NCBI GenBank assembly: GCA_963773195.1
Contig: CAVZAE010000016.1
Coordinates: 24,143-88,142, forward strand
DNA length: 64,000 nt
Source: CAIWHR01 sp963773195
Lineage (GTDB): Bacteria; Pseudomonadota; Gammaproteobacteria; Burkholderiales; Casimicrobiaceae
Direction of reading: 5' to 3'
Part shown: positions 10,232 through 18,528 of the stretch, in pieces
How positions within the stretch are numbered: the first letter of the stretch is position 1
How the letters are laid out: each line of letters starts with the position of its first letter
The notes under the pieces: model-generated
Told to the model about the DNA's origin: nothing
Seen by the model: only the letters and a program-made list of their open reading frames with translations
Database searches by the model: none
Translations under genes and position numbers: made by a program

Positions 10232-11740
10232 TTGATCCCGATCCCGCAGGCTCCGGTCTCGCCCAAGAAACCGAACGCGGCGGGCATTCCGCTCGCGCTC
10301 TTCGGCTTCGCGATTGTCATCGTGGCGGTCATCGCGCACGTCTACGGCGTCGCCACCCTGCCGCGCGGGTTCTACGTCGACGAGTCGTCGATCGCCTATA
10401 ACGCCCACCAGATCGCGGAGACAGGTCGCGACGAACACGGCGTCGCCTGGCCGCTCTACTTCAAGGCGTTCGGCGAATACAAGAATCCGCTCTACATCTA
10501 CGCACTCGCGTTGTTCTACCGGATCGTCGGGTATTCCGAGCTGACGACGCGCCTCCTGAGCGCGGTGTGCTGGCTTGGGGGCGGCGCCGTCACCTATCGG
10601 CTGGGACGTCGCCTCTTCACCGAAACTGCCTGCCGCTTGTATCTGCTGTTGTGCCTGGGATTCACCCCCTGGCTCTTCGCCGTCTCGCGCATCGCCTTCG
10701 AGGTTATCGCGCTGTTCCCGGTGGTCGCGTTCTTCCTGCTGGCCACGTTTCGCGCCTACGAGCAGAAGTCACGCCGTTGGGCGTTTGCGGCCGGCGCCGC
10801 GATCGGTCTTTCGCTCTACGTCTATTCGACGTTCCGACTGCTGGCGCCGCTGCTGGCGATCGCGGTCATCGTCTCGTATCCGCAGCGTCGCTACGCGCGC
10901 CTGCATCTGTGGTTCGTCGCCGGCGCGACGCTCGCAAGCCTTCCCTTCCTCGCCTATTTCGCGATACACCCGCACGACCTGACGCAGCGATTCGCGCTGT
11001 TGACCTACCTCCATCGCGACGATCTCGGTCTCCTCGACAAGGTCGCGATGTTCGCACAGCGTTACCTTGGCTATTTCGGCCCCGGGTTCCTTGCCATAGT
11101 CGGTGATCCGCAGCGGCGACATCACACGGGCTTCGGCGGCGAGCTCCTGCTCCCGACTTATGCGCTCCTCGTGCTCGCGGTGATCGCGCTCGTGGCCAGT
11201 GGCGAGATCAAGCGGTCACGGTTCGCGCGCTTCCTCCTGCTCTCGCTCCTGATTTCGCCGATCGCGGCCGCGCTGACGATCGACCCGCAGCACAGCCTGC
11301 GCGCTTTTTCGACGGCGGTGTTCGCGATTCTTTTATCCACGTACGGTCTGCAGTACGCCGGAAGGTGGCGACTTTCGGGCGCGCTCGTGGCGCTGACGGC
11401 GATCAACGCCGCGCTCTATACGGCCGACCATTTCCGGCGATATCCCGCGGAGTCGTCCGTCGCGTTCGAGAACTACGGATTTCGCGAAGCCCTGCTCGCG
11501 GCCCGCGATCGCACGCACGGACGGATCGTGGTCAGCGCCGCCGGCAACCAGCCGTACATCAACATTCTCTTCTTCGAGTCGGTGCTGCCCGACACCCGGC
11601 ACATTCCCGTCGTGCTCGGCCGCAAAGAGGACGTGCGCCCGGGCGACGTCTTCGTGTTTCCGGTGGCGCCCGGCGAGACGCCGGACCTTCGGCGCGCGAT
11701 CGAGGGTGGGCTCTACGCCGTGAGCGATTACTCGCCGTAG
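10232..11740 (+). CDS. Membrane glycosyltransferase-like protein (GT39/ArnT-type fold)
   Basis: The protein is about 502 residues with many hydrophobic helices and a large soluble C-terminal portion. After the first membrane helix comes GFYVDESSIAYNAHQIA, the acidic first periplasmic loop typical of dolichyl- or undecaprenyl-phosphate-sugar-using GT-C enzymes. The protein probably moves a sugar from a lipid carrier to a protein or lipid in the periplasm. The start is uncertain: no ATG fits, and TTG at 10232 is the best in-frame candidate after the divergent comM promoter region. It sits between comM and ubiK, which are often closer together in relatives, so it may be an insertion. The substrate is unknown. 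Confidence 0.72.
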   Translation: MIPIPQAPVSPKKPNAAGIPLALFGFAIVIVAVIAHVYGVATLPRGFYVDESSIAYNAHQIAETGRDEHGVAWPLYFKAFGEYKNPLYIYALALFYRIVGYSELTTRLLSAVCWLGGGAVTYRLGRRLFTETACRLYLLLCLGFTPWLFAVSRIAFEVIALFPVVAFFLLATFRAYEQKSRRWAFAAGAAIGLSLYVYSTFRLLAPLLAIAVIVSYPQRRYARLHLWFVAGATLASLPFLAYFAIHPHDLTQRFALLTYLHRDDLGLLDKVAMFAQRYLGYFGPGFLAIVGDPQRRHHTGFGGELLLPTYALLVLAVIALVASGEIKRSRFARFLLLSLLISPIAAALTIDPQHSLRAFSTAVFAILLSTYGLQYAGRWRLSGALVALTAINAALYTADHFRRYPAESSVAFENYGFREALLAARDRTHGRIVVSAAGNQPYINILFFESVLPDTRHIPVVLGRKEDVRPGDVFVFPVAPGETPDLRRAIEGGLYAVSDYSP

Positions 11741-11748
11741 CCCCGCCG

Positions 11749-11997
11749 CTACCGGGCTTCGGGAGGGACCCGTGCCTCGAGCTCTGCGAGACGCTTCTCC
11801 AGTGCCTCGAGTTTCTCGCGCGTCCTGAGCAGCACCTGGGCCTGGATGTCGAACTCGGCGCGAGGCACGACGTCGAGCCGCGCGAGCCCGGCCGAGAGCA
11901 TCGCCCGGACGTTCTTCTCGATGTCCTTGGCCGGACTCTGCTCGATCGCGTGTCCGATGCGTGCGGCCAGATCGTCAAAGGCTTTGCTGTTCAGCAT
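11749..11997 (-). CDS. ubiK: UbiK-family (YqiC/BMFP) ubiquinone-biosynthesis accessory factor
   Basis: This is a small 82-residue protein starting MLNSKAFDDLAARIG, the usual start of the family; six upstream codons in frame are not conserved and were left out. The second half is a predicted coiled coil (LRTREKLEALEKRLAELEARV), as in trimeric UbiK/BMFP proteins. In E. coli UbiK assists the aerobic ubiquinone-synthesis complex together with UbiJ. The gene is convergent with the glycosyltransferase and divergent from torF. This position next to torF-glnK-amtB is common in Betaproteobacteria. Confidence 0.88.
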   Translation of the reverse strand: MLNSKAFDDLAARIGHAIEQSPAKDIEKNVRAMLSAGLARLDVVPRAEFDIQAQVLLRTREKLEALEKRLAELEARVPPEAR

Positions 11998-12105
11998 GGA
12001 TGGACTCCCGGGCACGAGCGCAACGCGCCGACGCCGCGTTCAAGTCTAGCAAAGCCTGCTCGCGGGAAGCGCCTGCTTCATCGTCGTGCAATCAACGCCG
12101 AGCTC

Positions 12106-12120
12106 GCACCATCGCGGTGC
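12106..12120 (+). promoter_or_regulatory. NtrC-type palindromic operator upstream of torF-glnK-amtB
   Basis: GCACC-N5-GGTGC is a perfect inverted repeat matching the core of the NtrC binding consensus (TGCACC-N5-GGTGCA). It lies about 90 bases upstream of the GG of a sigma-54 -24 element, the right distance for an enhancer site. No ntrC gene is in the window. Confidence 0.7.
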
Positions 12121-12194
12121 GCTGGCGAGCCCTCCAGCCCGACGCTCCTGTGATACCAGATCGCAAGCCTTTGTAATTGCTAACATTGCTGCGA

Positions 12195-12210
12195 TGGCAC
12201 ACGGAATGCT
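12195..12210 (+). promoter_or_regulatory. Sigma-54 (RpoN) -24/-12 promoter of torF-glnK-amtB
   Basis: TGGCAC (12195-12200), five bases, then ATGC (12206-12209). The invariant GG and GC are in exact -24/-12 register. Only the first T of the TTGC element differs from consensus. Transcription would start near 12,220, about 50 bases before the torF ATG. Together with the upstream palindrome it indicates nitrogen-starvation control. Confidence 0.7.
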
Positions 12211-12271
12211 GATGGGGCGAGCAAGCCTTGTCTTTCCGTTTCGCTCGTCCACACCGCTCAAGGGAATCGCC

Positions 12272-13147
12272 ATGTCCTCGAAGAATCGATCAACCCGCCT
12301 CACCCCTCTCGCCGCCGCACTTTTGCTCGCGTCCGCCTCCGCACTCGGCCAAACACCGGCGCCCCCTCCCGCGCCACCTCCCGCGCCGGCTCCCGCGCCG
12401 GCTCCCGCGGCCGCACCCGAGCCTGCTCCCGCCCCCGACAACACGCTCACCGCCAACATCGGGATCTTCAGCCAGTACGGCTTTCGCAGCATCGCGCAGA
12501 CCGGGGGTCAGCCGGCGGTCCAAGGCGGATTCGACTGGGCGCACTCGAGCGGCTTCTACGCCGGTACGTGGGCGTCGAACATCAGCTGGCTCGAGGACTT
12601 CGGCCTCTACAACCGCTCGAGCCTCGAGTGGGATTTCTACGGCGGCTTCAAGCATACGTTTCCGGGCAGCGAGGACTGGAGCTACGACGTCGGACTCTAC
12701 TATTACTACTACCCGGGCCGGAAAAACCCCGGCGTCCAGAACGCCGATACCTTCGAGGGCTACGGCGCCATTGCGTGGAAATGGATCAGCGCGAAGGCGA
12801 GCTACAGCTTCACGAACTACTTCGGTGCCGAGCCGACGGGACAGAAGACCGACGGCACCTGGTACATCGACTTCACCGCCAACTACCCGTTTGGCGATTC
12901 CGGCTTCACGTTGCTCAGCCACTACGGGATTCTCGACGTCAAGCACGACGGCAGCGGCAACTCGAAGGTCGCCTACGACGACTGGCGCATCGGCCTTTCG
13001 TACGTCGTGCCCGATGGGTTTTTCAAGAGCTTCGAGATCGGCGCGTACTACACCGGTAACACGGCGAACGAAGGGTTCTACACCGACCCCACCGGTTACA
13101 ACACCGCGAAGGATGCCGGCATCGTCTACATCAAGAAGACGTTCTGA
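12272..13147 (+). CDS. TorF-family putative porin
   Basis: The 291-residue precursor has a signal peptide (residues 1 to about 26, ending LLLASASALG). This is followed by a short proline/alanine-rich stretch, then a beta-barrel-like domain rich in alternating aromatic residues with an aromatic C-terminus (YIKKTF). Motifs such as NIGIFSQYGFRSIAQTG and AIAWKWISAKASYSFTNYFG fit the TorF/TIGR02001 family of outer-membrane proteins found beside glnK-amtB. The start at 12272 was chosen because it begins the signal peptide; the open frame extends upstream over the promoter. A role in letting ammonium or small nitrogen compounds through the outer membrane is inferred from context only. Confidence 0.88.
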   Translation: MSSKNRSTRLTPLAAALLLASASALGQTPAPPPAPPPAPAPAPAPAAAPEPAPAPDNTLTANIGIFSQYGFRSIAQTGGQPAVQGGFDWAHSSGFYAGTWASNISWLEDFGLYNRSSLEWDFYGGFKHTFPGSEDWSYDVGLYYYYYPGRKNPGVQNADTFEGYGAIAWKWISAKASYSFTNYFGAEPTGQKTDGTWYIDFTANYPFGDSGFTLLSHYGILDVKHDGSGNSKVAYDDWRIGLSYVVPDGFFKSFEIGAYYTGNTANEGFYTDPTGYNTAKDAGIVYIKKTF

Positions 13148-13195
13148 TCCGGCGGCGATGCTTTTCGAGCGACCACCAGAAACACGAGGGACACC

Positions 13196-13534
13196 ATGAA
13201 ACTCGTAACTGCCATCATCAAGCCGTTCAAGCTCGACGAGGTCCGCGAGGCGCTTTCGGCGATCGGCGTGCAGGGCATTACCGTCACCGAGGTCAAGGGC
13301 TTCGGACGGCAAAAAGGTCACACCGAGCTCTACCGGGGCGCGGAGTACGTCGTCGACTTCCTGCCGAAGGTGAAGATCGAAGCGGCGATCACCGACGATC
13401 TTCTGGAGCGCGTGATCGAGGCGATCGAGAAGGCCGCCAACACCGGCAAGATCGGTGACGGCAAGATCTTCGTCTTCGATCTCCAACAGGTCGTGCGGAT
13501 TCGCACGGGAGAAACCGGCGCGCAGGCGCTGTAA
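13196..13534 (+). CDS. glnK: PII nitrogen signalling protein
   Basis: This is a 112-residue PII protein, complete. It has MKLVTAIIKPFKLDEVREAL at the start, GRQKGHTELYRGAEY with the uridylylation tyrosine Y51 in the T-loop, and the B-loop region TGKIGDGKIFV that binds ATP/ADP. It senses 2-oxoglutarate and adenylate charge. In the glnK-amtB arrangement it plugs the AmtB channel when nitrogen is plentiful. It lies 48 bases after torF with a GAGGGA ribosome-binding site and 11 bases before amtB. Named glnK rather than glnB because of the amtB linkage. Confidence 0.97.
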   Translation: MKLVTAIIKPFKLDEVREALSAIGVQGITVTEVKGFGRQKGHTELYRGAEYVVDFLPKVKIEAAITDDLLERVIEAIEKAANTGKIGDGKIFVFDLQQVVRIRTGETGAQAL

Positions 13535-13545
13535 GGGGAACCGCC

Positions 13546-15081
13546 ATGAACCGACTGCTTCCGTTTTTCGCATTCGTCGCCGCCCTCGCGCTGCCGGCCG
13601 TTCCCGCCTTCGGCAATGAGTTCGCGCAGGTCCTGCAGCCCGGCGCCACGTCGCCGTTGCTGATCGCCCAGGCGCCGGCCCCCGCTCCGGCCCCCGCTCC
13701 GGCCCCCGCTGCGGCACCCGCCCCGGCGCCCGCTGCGGCACCCGCCCCGGCGCCTGCACCCGACGCGAAAACTGCCGAGCCCGCGAAGGCCGACGCTGCC
13801 GCGACCCCCGCTGCGGCGGCGGCACCGCCAGCGCCGACGGAGCCGCAGCTCGTCGCCGCCGACAAGATCAGCAGCGGCGACACGGCGTGGATGCTCACGT
13901 CGACCGCGCTCGTTTTGCTGATGACGATCCCGGGTCTCGCGCTCTTCTACGGCGGGATGGTGCGCAAGAAGAACGTGCTCGCGACGCTGATGCAAAGCTT
14001 CGCGATCACCTGCCTCGTCACCGTGCTCTGGGTGATCATCGGCTACAGCCTCGCGTTCATGCCCGGCGGCCCGATCATCGGCAGCGCGACAGGCCGGCTG
14101 TTCCTGAATGGCATGGTGTTCATGAAGGAAGCGGGCAAGCTGACCGTCTCGCATCTGGGCCTCACGGTCCCCGAGTCGGTCTACATGACGTTCCAGATGA
14201 CCTTTGCGATCATCACGCCCGCGCTCATCTGCGGCGCGTTCGCCGACCGGATGAAATTCTCGGCGCTGCTCTGGTTCATGGGCCTCTGGTCGGTTTTCAT
14301 CTACTCCCCGATCGCCCACATGATGTGGGAGCCATCGGGTTACTGGGCGACCAAGGGCGTGCTCGACTTCGCGGGCGGCACGGTGGTCCACATCAACGCG
14401 GGCATCGCCGCGTTGGTGTGCGCACTGGTGCTGGGTAAGCGGATCGGCTACGGCAAGGAGGCAATGGCGCCGCACAATCTGACGCTCACCGTGACCGGCG
14501 CAGCATTGCTGTGGGTGGGCTGGTTCGGGTTTAACGCCGGCTCCGCCGTCGCCGCCGACGGACGCGCCGGGATGGCGATGGTCGTGACGCAGCTCGCCAC
14601 CGCGGTCGCGGCGCTCGCGTGGATGTTCACCGAGTGGTCGGTCAAGGGCAAGCCGTCGGTGCTGGGCATCGCTTCGGGCGCCGTCGCGGGGCTGGTCGCA
14701 ATCACGCCCGCGTCGGGCTTCGTCGGCGTGACGGGAGCGTTCGTGATCGGCATCGCCGCCGGCGTGTTGTGCTTCTTCGCCTCGACGAGCGTGAAAAGAG
14801 CCTTCGGCTACGACGATTCGCTCGATGCGTTCGGCGTCCACTGCATCGGCGGGATCGTCGGTGCGATCCTGACCGGCGTCTTCAACGTCAAGGAAATCAG
14901 TGGGTCCGACGCGGACCTGTTGGTCCAGCTCGGGGCCGTCGCCACCACGCTCGTCGTGAGCGGCGTCGGCAGCTTCATCATCCTCAAGGTGATCGACATG
15001 GTCATCGGGCTGCGCGTTACCGACGAGCAGGAGCGCGAAGGGCTCGACCTGAGCCTCCACGGCGAGCGCGTCGTCGAATAG
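13546..15081 (+). CDS. amtB: Ammonium transporter AmtB with a long Pro/Ala-rich periplasmic extension
   Basis: The protein has 511 residues, longer than ordinary AmtB. Order: signal peptide (1 to about 22), a proline/alanine-rich low-complexity segment (about 44-85, PAPAPAPAAAPAPAPAA and similar), then the standard 11-helix Amt channel beginning SGDTAWMLTSTALVLLMTIPGLALFYGGMVRKKN. Conserved features include DFAGGTVVHINAG with the pore histidine, WVGWFGFNAGSA, and DAFGVHCIGGIVGAILTGVF with the second pore histidine. It follows glnK, its regulator. The extended N-terminus should lie in the periplasm; the DNA encoding it is itself a short tandem repeat, so its length may vary between strains. 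Confidence 0.96.
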   Translation: MNRLLPFFAFVAALALPAVPAFGNEFAQVLQPGATSPLLIAQAPAPAPAPAPAPAAAPAPAPAAAPAPAPAPDAKTAEPAKADAAATPAAAAAPPAPTEPQLVAADKISSGDTAWMLTSTALVLLMTIPGLALFYGGMVRKKNVLATLMQSFAITCLVTVLWVIIGYSLAFMPGGPIIGSATGRLFLNGMVFMKEAGKLTVSHLGLTVPESVYMTFQMTFAIITPALICGAFADRMKFSALLWFMGLWSVFIYSPIAHMMWEPSGYWATKGVLDFAGGTVVHINAGIAALVCALVLGKRIGYGKEAMAPHNLTLTVTGAALLWVGWFGFNAGSAVAADGRAGMAMVVTQLATAVAALAWMFTEWSVKGKPSVLGIASGAVAGLVAITPASGFVGVTGAFVIGIAAGVLCFFASTSVKRAFGYDDSLDAFGVHCIGGIVGAILTGVFNVKEISGSDADLLVQLGAVATTLVVSGVGSFIILKVIDMVIGLRVTDEQEREGLDLSLHGERVVE

Positions 15082-15132
15082 GACCGGATCCCGCCACAAG
15101 CGAACTCGCACGTCTCTCCCGGCGGCAAATTC

Positions 15133-15165
15133 GGGGCGCCTTCACGGAGGCGCCCCTTTCTTTTT
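15133..15165 (+). terminator. Intrinsic terminator after amtB
   Basis: GGGGCGCCT pairs with AGGCGCCCC around a TTCACGG-type loop and is followed by TTTCTTTTT. It ends the torF-glnK-amtB unit 50 bases after the amtB stop and before gshA. Confidence 0.9.
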
Positions 15166-15208
15166 GCTGGGCTACAATCGGCGCCTTGCCTCCCTACAGG
15201 CTGCCGTC

Positions 15209-16495
15209 ATGGTTCCCCATCTCACGACCGCGCTCACCGGTCCGCTCTTGGGACTCGAGCAGCGGTTCCTCGATCGGATGCCCGACATCGAGCGGTGGCT
15301 GCGCACGCGCTGGCAGGAGCACGCGGTGCCGTTCTACGCGTCGGTCGATCTGCGCAACGCGGGATTCAAGCTCGCACCAGTCGACACGAATCTTTTCCCA
15401 GGCGGCTTCAACAACCTGAATCCCGCGTTCCTGCCGCTGTGCGTGCAGGCGATCCAGGCGGCAGTCGAACGCGTGTGCCCGGACGCGCGCGGCGTCCTGC
15501 TCGTCCCCGAGAACCACACGCGCAACACGTTCTATCTGCAGAACGTCGACACGCTCGTCAACATCCTCAAGCAGGCCGGCATGCGCGTCCGTCTGGGTTC
15601 GCTCATCCCGGGACTCGAAGAACCGACGACGGTCGAGCTGCCGAACGGCGGCGGGCTCACGGTCGAGCCGATCGCCAGGAACGGTCGCCGCGTCGGGCTC
15701 GCCGATTTCGATCCGTGCATGGTGCTGCTCAACAACGACCTCTCCGCCGGCCCACCCGCCGTGCTGCAGGACATCGACCAACCGGTGGCGCCGCCCCTTG
15801 AGGCGGGCTGGTACAACCGCAAGAAATCGCACCACTTCCGCGCGTTTCACGCCCTCGCGAAGGAGTTCGGCGCGATGCTCGGCATCGACCCCTGGTTGAT
15901 CGATCCGTACTTCGGCGTCTGCGGAATGATCGATTTCCAGGACCGCGCGGGCGAGGAGTGCCTCGCCTCGAATGTCGCGACGCTGCTCGAACGCATCCGC
16001 GCCAAGTACGCCGAGTACGGCATCGCGGAGAAGCCGTTCGCGATCGTGAAGTCCGATGCCGGAACCTATGGGATGGGGATCATGACAGTCCGCGACCCGT
16101 CCGAGGTGATGGGCTTGAACCGCAAGCAGCGCAACAAGATGGCGGTCGGCAAGGAAGGCCTCGCCGTGAGCTCGGTGATCATCCAGGAAGGCGTGCCGAC
16201 GTTCGAGACGATCGATGACGCGATCGCCGAGCCGGTCGTCTACATGATCGACCGCTTCGTCGTCGGCGGCTTCTATCGCGTGCACACCGAGCGCGGCAAG
16301 GACGAGAACCTGAACGCGCCGGGGGCGAAGTTCGTGCCGCTCGCGTTCGAGTCGCCGTGCATCCCGGACCTCGCGGCGGGAGCCGGTTGCGCCCCCAACC
16401 GCTTTTACGCTTATGGCGTCGTCGCCCGGCTCGCACAGCTTGCTGCGGCGATCGAAATCGAGGAGCTCGCGACGGCCGAGACCGTACCGGCATGA
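15209..16495 (+). CDS. gshA: Glutamate-cysteine ligase, proteobacterial (TIGR02049-like) type
   Basis: This enzyme makes gamma-glutamylcysteine, the first step of glutathione synthesis. The 428-residue protein is of the separate proteobacterial type, not E. coli GshA-like. Typical stretches are FYASVDLRNAGFKLAPVDTN and FPGGFNNLNPAF near residues 45-80, LLVPENHTRNTFYL, and the ATP-grasp-like FAIVKSDAGTYGMGIMTV. Start chosen at MVPHLTTALTG; 15 upstream in-frame codons overlap the preceding terminator and were excluded. In relatives gshB usually follows, but here a DinB-family gene overlaps the stop codon by four bases (ATGA), suggesting translational coupling. Confidence 0.94.
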   Translation: MVPHLTTALTGPLLGLEQRFLDRMPDIERWLRTRWQEHAVPFYASVDLRNAGFKLAPVDTNLFPGGFNNLNPAFLPLCVQAIQAAVERVCPDARGVLLVPENHTRNTFYLQNVDTLVNILKQAGMRVRLGSLIPGLEEPTTVELPNGGGLTVEPIARNGRRVGLADFDPCMVLLNNDLSAGPPAVLQDIDQPVAPPLEAGWYNRKKSHHFRAFHALAKEFGAMLGIDPWLIDPYFGVCGMIDFQDRAGEECLASNVATLLERIRAKYAEYGIAEKPFAIVKSDAGTYGMGIMTVRDPSEVMGLNRKQRNKMAVGKEGLAVSSVIIQEGVPTFETIDDAIAEPVVYMIDRFVVGGFYRVHTERGKDENLNAPGAKFVPLAFESPCIPDLAAGAGCAPNRFYAYGVVARLAQLAAAIEIEELATAETVPA

Positions 16496-17034
16496 CGCCC
16501 TCGGCCGCGCTCATCGAGCCCGCGTTTTGCCAGCTGATGGCGCGGTACAACCGCTGGATGAACGAGCGCCTCTATGCGCTTTGCGCGGGGCTCCCCGAGG
16601 TCGAGCGCACGCGGGATCGCGGCGCGTTCTTCGGCTCGATCCATGGCACGCTCAACCATCTGCTGTGGGGCGATCGGATGTGGCTCGGCCGCTTCGAGGA
16701 CGAGCCGTGCACTGTTGCGGCCTTCGGCGCGACGATGTTCGCGGACTGGGACGAGCTCGCCCGCGAACGCGAGGTCACGGATACGAAGCTCTTGCGATGG
16801 GCAGGCAGCGTGACGCCCGCATGGCTCGCCGCGCCGCTCGTGTACACGAGCCGCGTCGACGGCAGAACGCGCGAGCTCACGCGCGCGGTCGCTGCGGTGC
16901 ATCTGTTCAATCACGGCACGCATCACCGCGGCCAGCTCACGACGCTCATGAAGCAGGCGGGGTGCGACCCGGGGGTCACCGACCTGCCGTGGCTGCCCGG
17001 CGTCGTCCGGATCGTCGAGACGCCCAACCAATAA
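16492..17034 (+). CDS. DinB-family protein
   Basis: The protein has 180 residues with the four-helix DinB/YfiT fold. The putative metal-binding histidines are in the first helix pair (GTLNHLLWGDRMWLGRF) and near the end (HLFNHGTHHRGQLTTLMKQAG); this HxxxHRGQ-type motif is diagnostic. Related enzymes include thiol-dependent S-transferases (bacillithiol and mycothiol families). A glutathione- or thiol-linked role is a reasonable inference from the ATGA overlap with gshA. The reaction itself cannot be told. Confidence 0.9.
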   Translation: MTPSAALIEPAFCQLMARYNRWMNERLYALCAGLPEVERTRDRGAFFGSIHGTLNHLLWGDRMWLGRFEDEPCTVAAFGATMFADWDELAREREVTDTKLLRWAGSVTPAWLAAPLVYTSRVDGRTRELTRAVAAVHLFNHGTHHRGQLTTLMKQAGCDPGVTDLPWLPGVVRIVETPNQ

Positions 17035-17068
17035 AAAAGCCCCCGGGGAGGAGAGACCCGGGGGCTTC
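17032..17068 (-). terminator. Intrinsic terminator between convergent dinB-like and DUF1501 genes
   Basis: AGCCCCCGGG (17038-17047) pairs with CCCGGGGGCT (17057-17066). On the minus strand it is followed by TTTTTT, so it mainly ends the leftward DUF1800-DUF1501 transcript. On the plus strand the T-tract is short (CTTCC), so it may work only weakly for gshA-dinB. Confidence 0.88.
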
Positions 17069-17104
17069 CGCTTGGCCTTGCCAGCGCGAGCGGAGGGGAC
17101 CTCT

Positions 17105-18527
17105 CTACCGCAGGAAGCCCACGTCGGTCGGCCAGCCCGCCGCGGCGAAGTTGCCAAGGCTCGGGAAGATCTGCGCAATGTCGACCGGTGCAGCGCCGAA
17201 CCACTTGGCGAGCGTCGCGCCCATCTGATCGATCGACGTCGTCGGAATCCAGCGCCCCTGGCCGCCCGAATCGTTGGGCCCGCCCATCGTCAGGTCGGGA
17301 TAGAAGCCGTAGAAGTTGCCGCCGGCCACTGCGCCGGTCGCCGAGCCGTCGCCGCCGACAACGAAGTGGTGGGAGCCCCAGCCATGGTCGGTGCCGGCAC
17401 TGTTGGGCTTCATCGTCCGTCCGAAGTCCGACAGCGTGAACGTCGTGACCTGGTTCGCGAGGCCCATGCCGGCGGTGGCCAGGTAGAACGCGTTGATCGC
17501 CTTCGACATCTGCGGGTACAGGCTGTTGTGTCCGTTGATCTCGCCCGAGTGCGTGTCGAAGCCGCCGATCGAGACGAAGAAGACTTCGCGCTGGTGACCA
17601 AGCGTCGCGTGCTGCTCGATGACCTTCGCGACCGCCTTCAGCTGATTCGCGAGGCCGCCGGTCACCCCGGCGAACGCCGTCGTGATCGCCGATGAACCCG
17701 TGCCCTGGATGATCGGGTTCAGGAGCTGGCTCGCGCTGAGCGCGACCTGCATCGTGCCTTCCGCGGCCTGCACGATCTGGTTCGAGTCGGGCAGCTGGAG
17801 AAGCTGCTGCCTTGCAGCCGCCCGCGCCACCTGCGTCGCGCTGCCGCTGTCGCCCTGAGAACCCGAAGTTGCCGCCCGTCGGCAGCGACAGCGACCGGAC
17901 GACGACACCGTTGCCGAACGTCTGCGAGCCCGAGAACGACATCGACATCGGCGTCGCCGTCGGCGCATTCATGCCGACGACCTTATCGCAGAGGCGACCG
18001 GCCCAGCCCGTCACCTTGCCGAGCGACGCGTTGTCGATCGACGTCATGTTCTGCTGCTGCTGGTCGCTGTGCGAAAAGAGGTTGTCCGGCACCTTCTTGC
18101 CGCCGTGCTTGGACGCGATGTACTGCGCCCGCGTGATCGGCTCGACCAGCGTCCCGACGTTGCACACGATCGCGCACTTGCCGACGCTGAACAGGTTCTG
18201 GAGTTCCGGCATCGCCGGGTGCAGCCCGTAGACCGCGCCCCCTGCGTTGGCCGGCGTGATCGGCAGGAGCGAGGCCATCGGGATGTTGATGCCGCTCGCG
18301 GGGGGACGCGCCGCGAGGTACTGCGCGTAGTTCGTGATCGGCATCACCATGTTCGAGGAGTCGTTGCCACCGAACATGAACACGCAGACCAGTGCCTTGT
18401 ATCCCGGCGCCTGCGCCGAGGCGCTGGCGAGCCCGAGCTTGTCCATGCTGGCCGCAAGGGACAGCGCGGAGAAGCCGCCGGTGTATTGCAGGAACTTGCG
18501 GCGCGAGAAGATGAAAGGTCCGCTCAT
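17105..18527 (-). pseudogene. DUF1501 secreted protein with a Tat signal, frameshifted near 17,858
   Basis: The N-terminal part starts MSGPFIFSRRKFLQYTGG, a twin-arginine signal (SRRKFLQ), so the protein is exported folded. Typical DUF1501 motifs are LVCVFMFGGNDSSNMVMP early, and in the second frame FFVSIGGFDTHSGE, TTFTLSDFGRT and GTDHGWGSHHFVVGG. The frame changes after GGNFGFSG: dropping one T in GGGTTCTCAGGG restores QGDSGSATQV. Total length is 3n+1, about 473 residues when repaired. The family belongs to the alkaline-phosphatase/sulfatase-like superfamily with unknown substrate. It nearly overlaps the upstream DUF1800 gene (TGA-C-ATG). Probably intact in the living cell. Confidence 0.82.
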
Positions 18528-18528
18528 G

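Noticed and set aside
13330..15111. A 593-codon minus-strand open frame over amtB
   Set aside because: Very rich in His, Arg and Asp with no motif. The plus strand encodes complete GlnK and AmtB.
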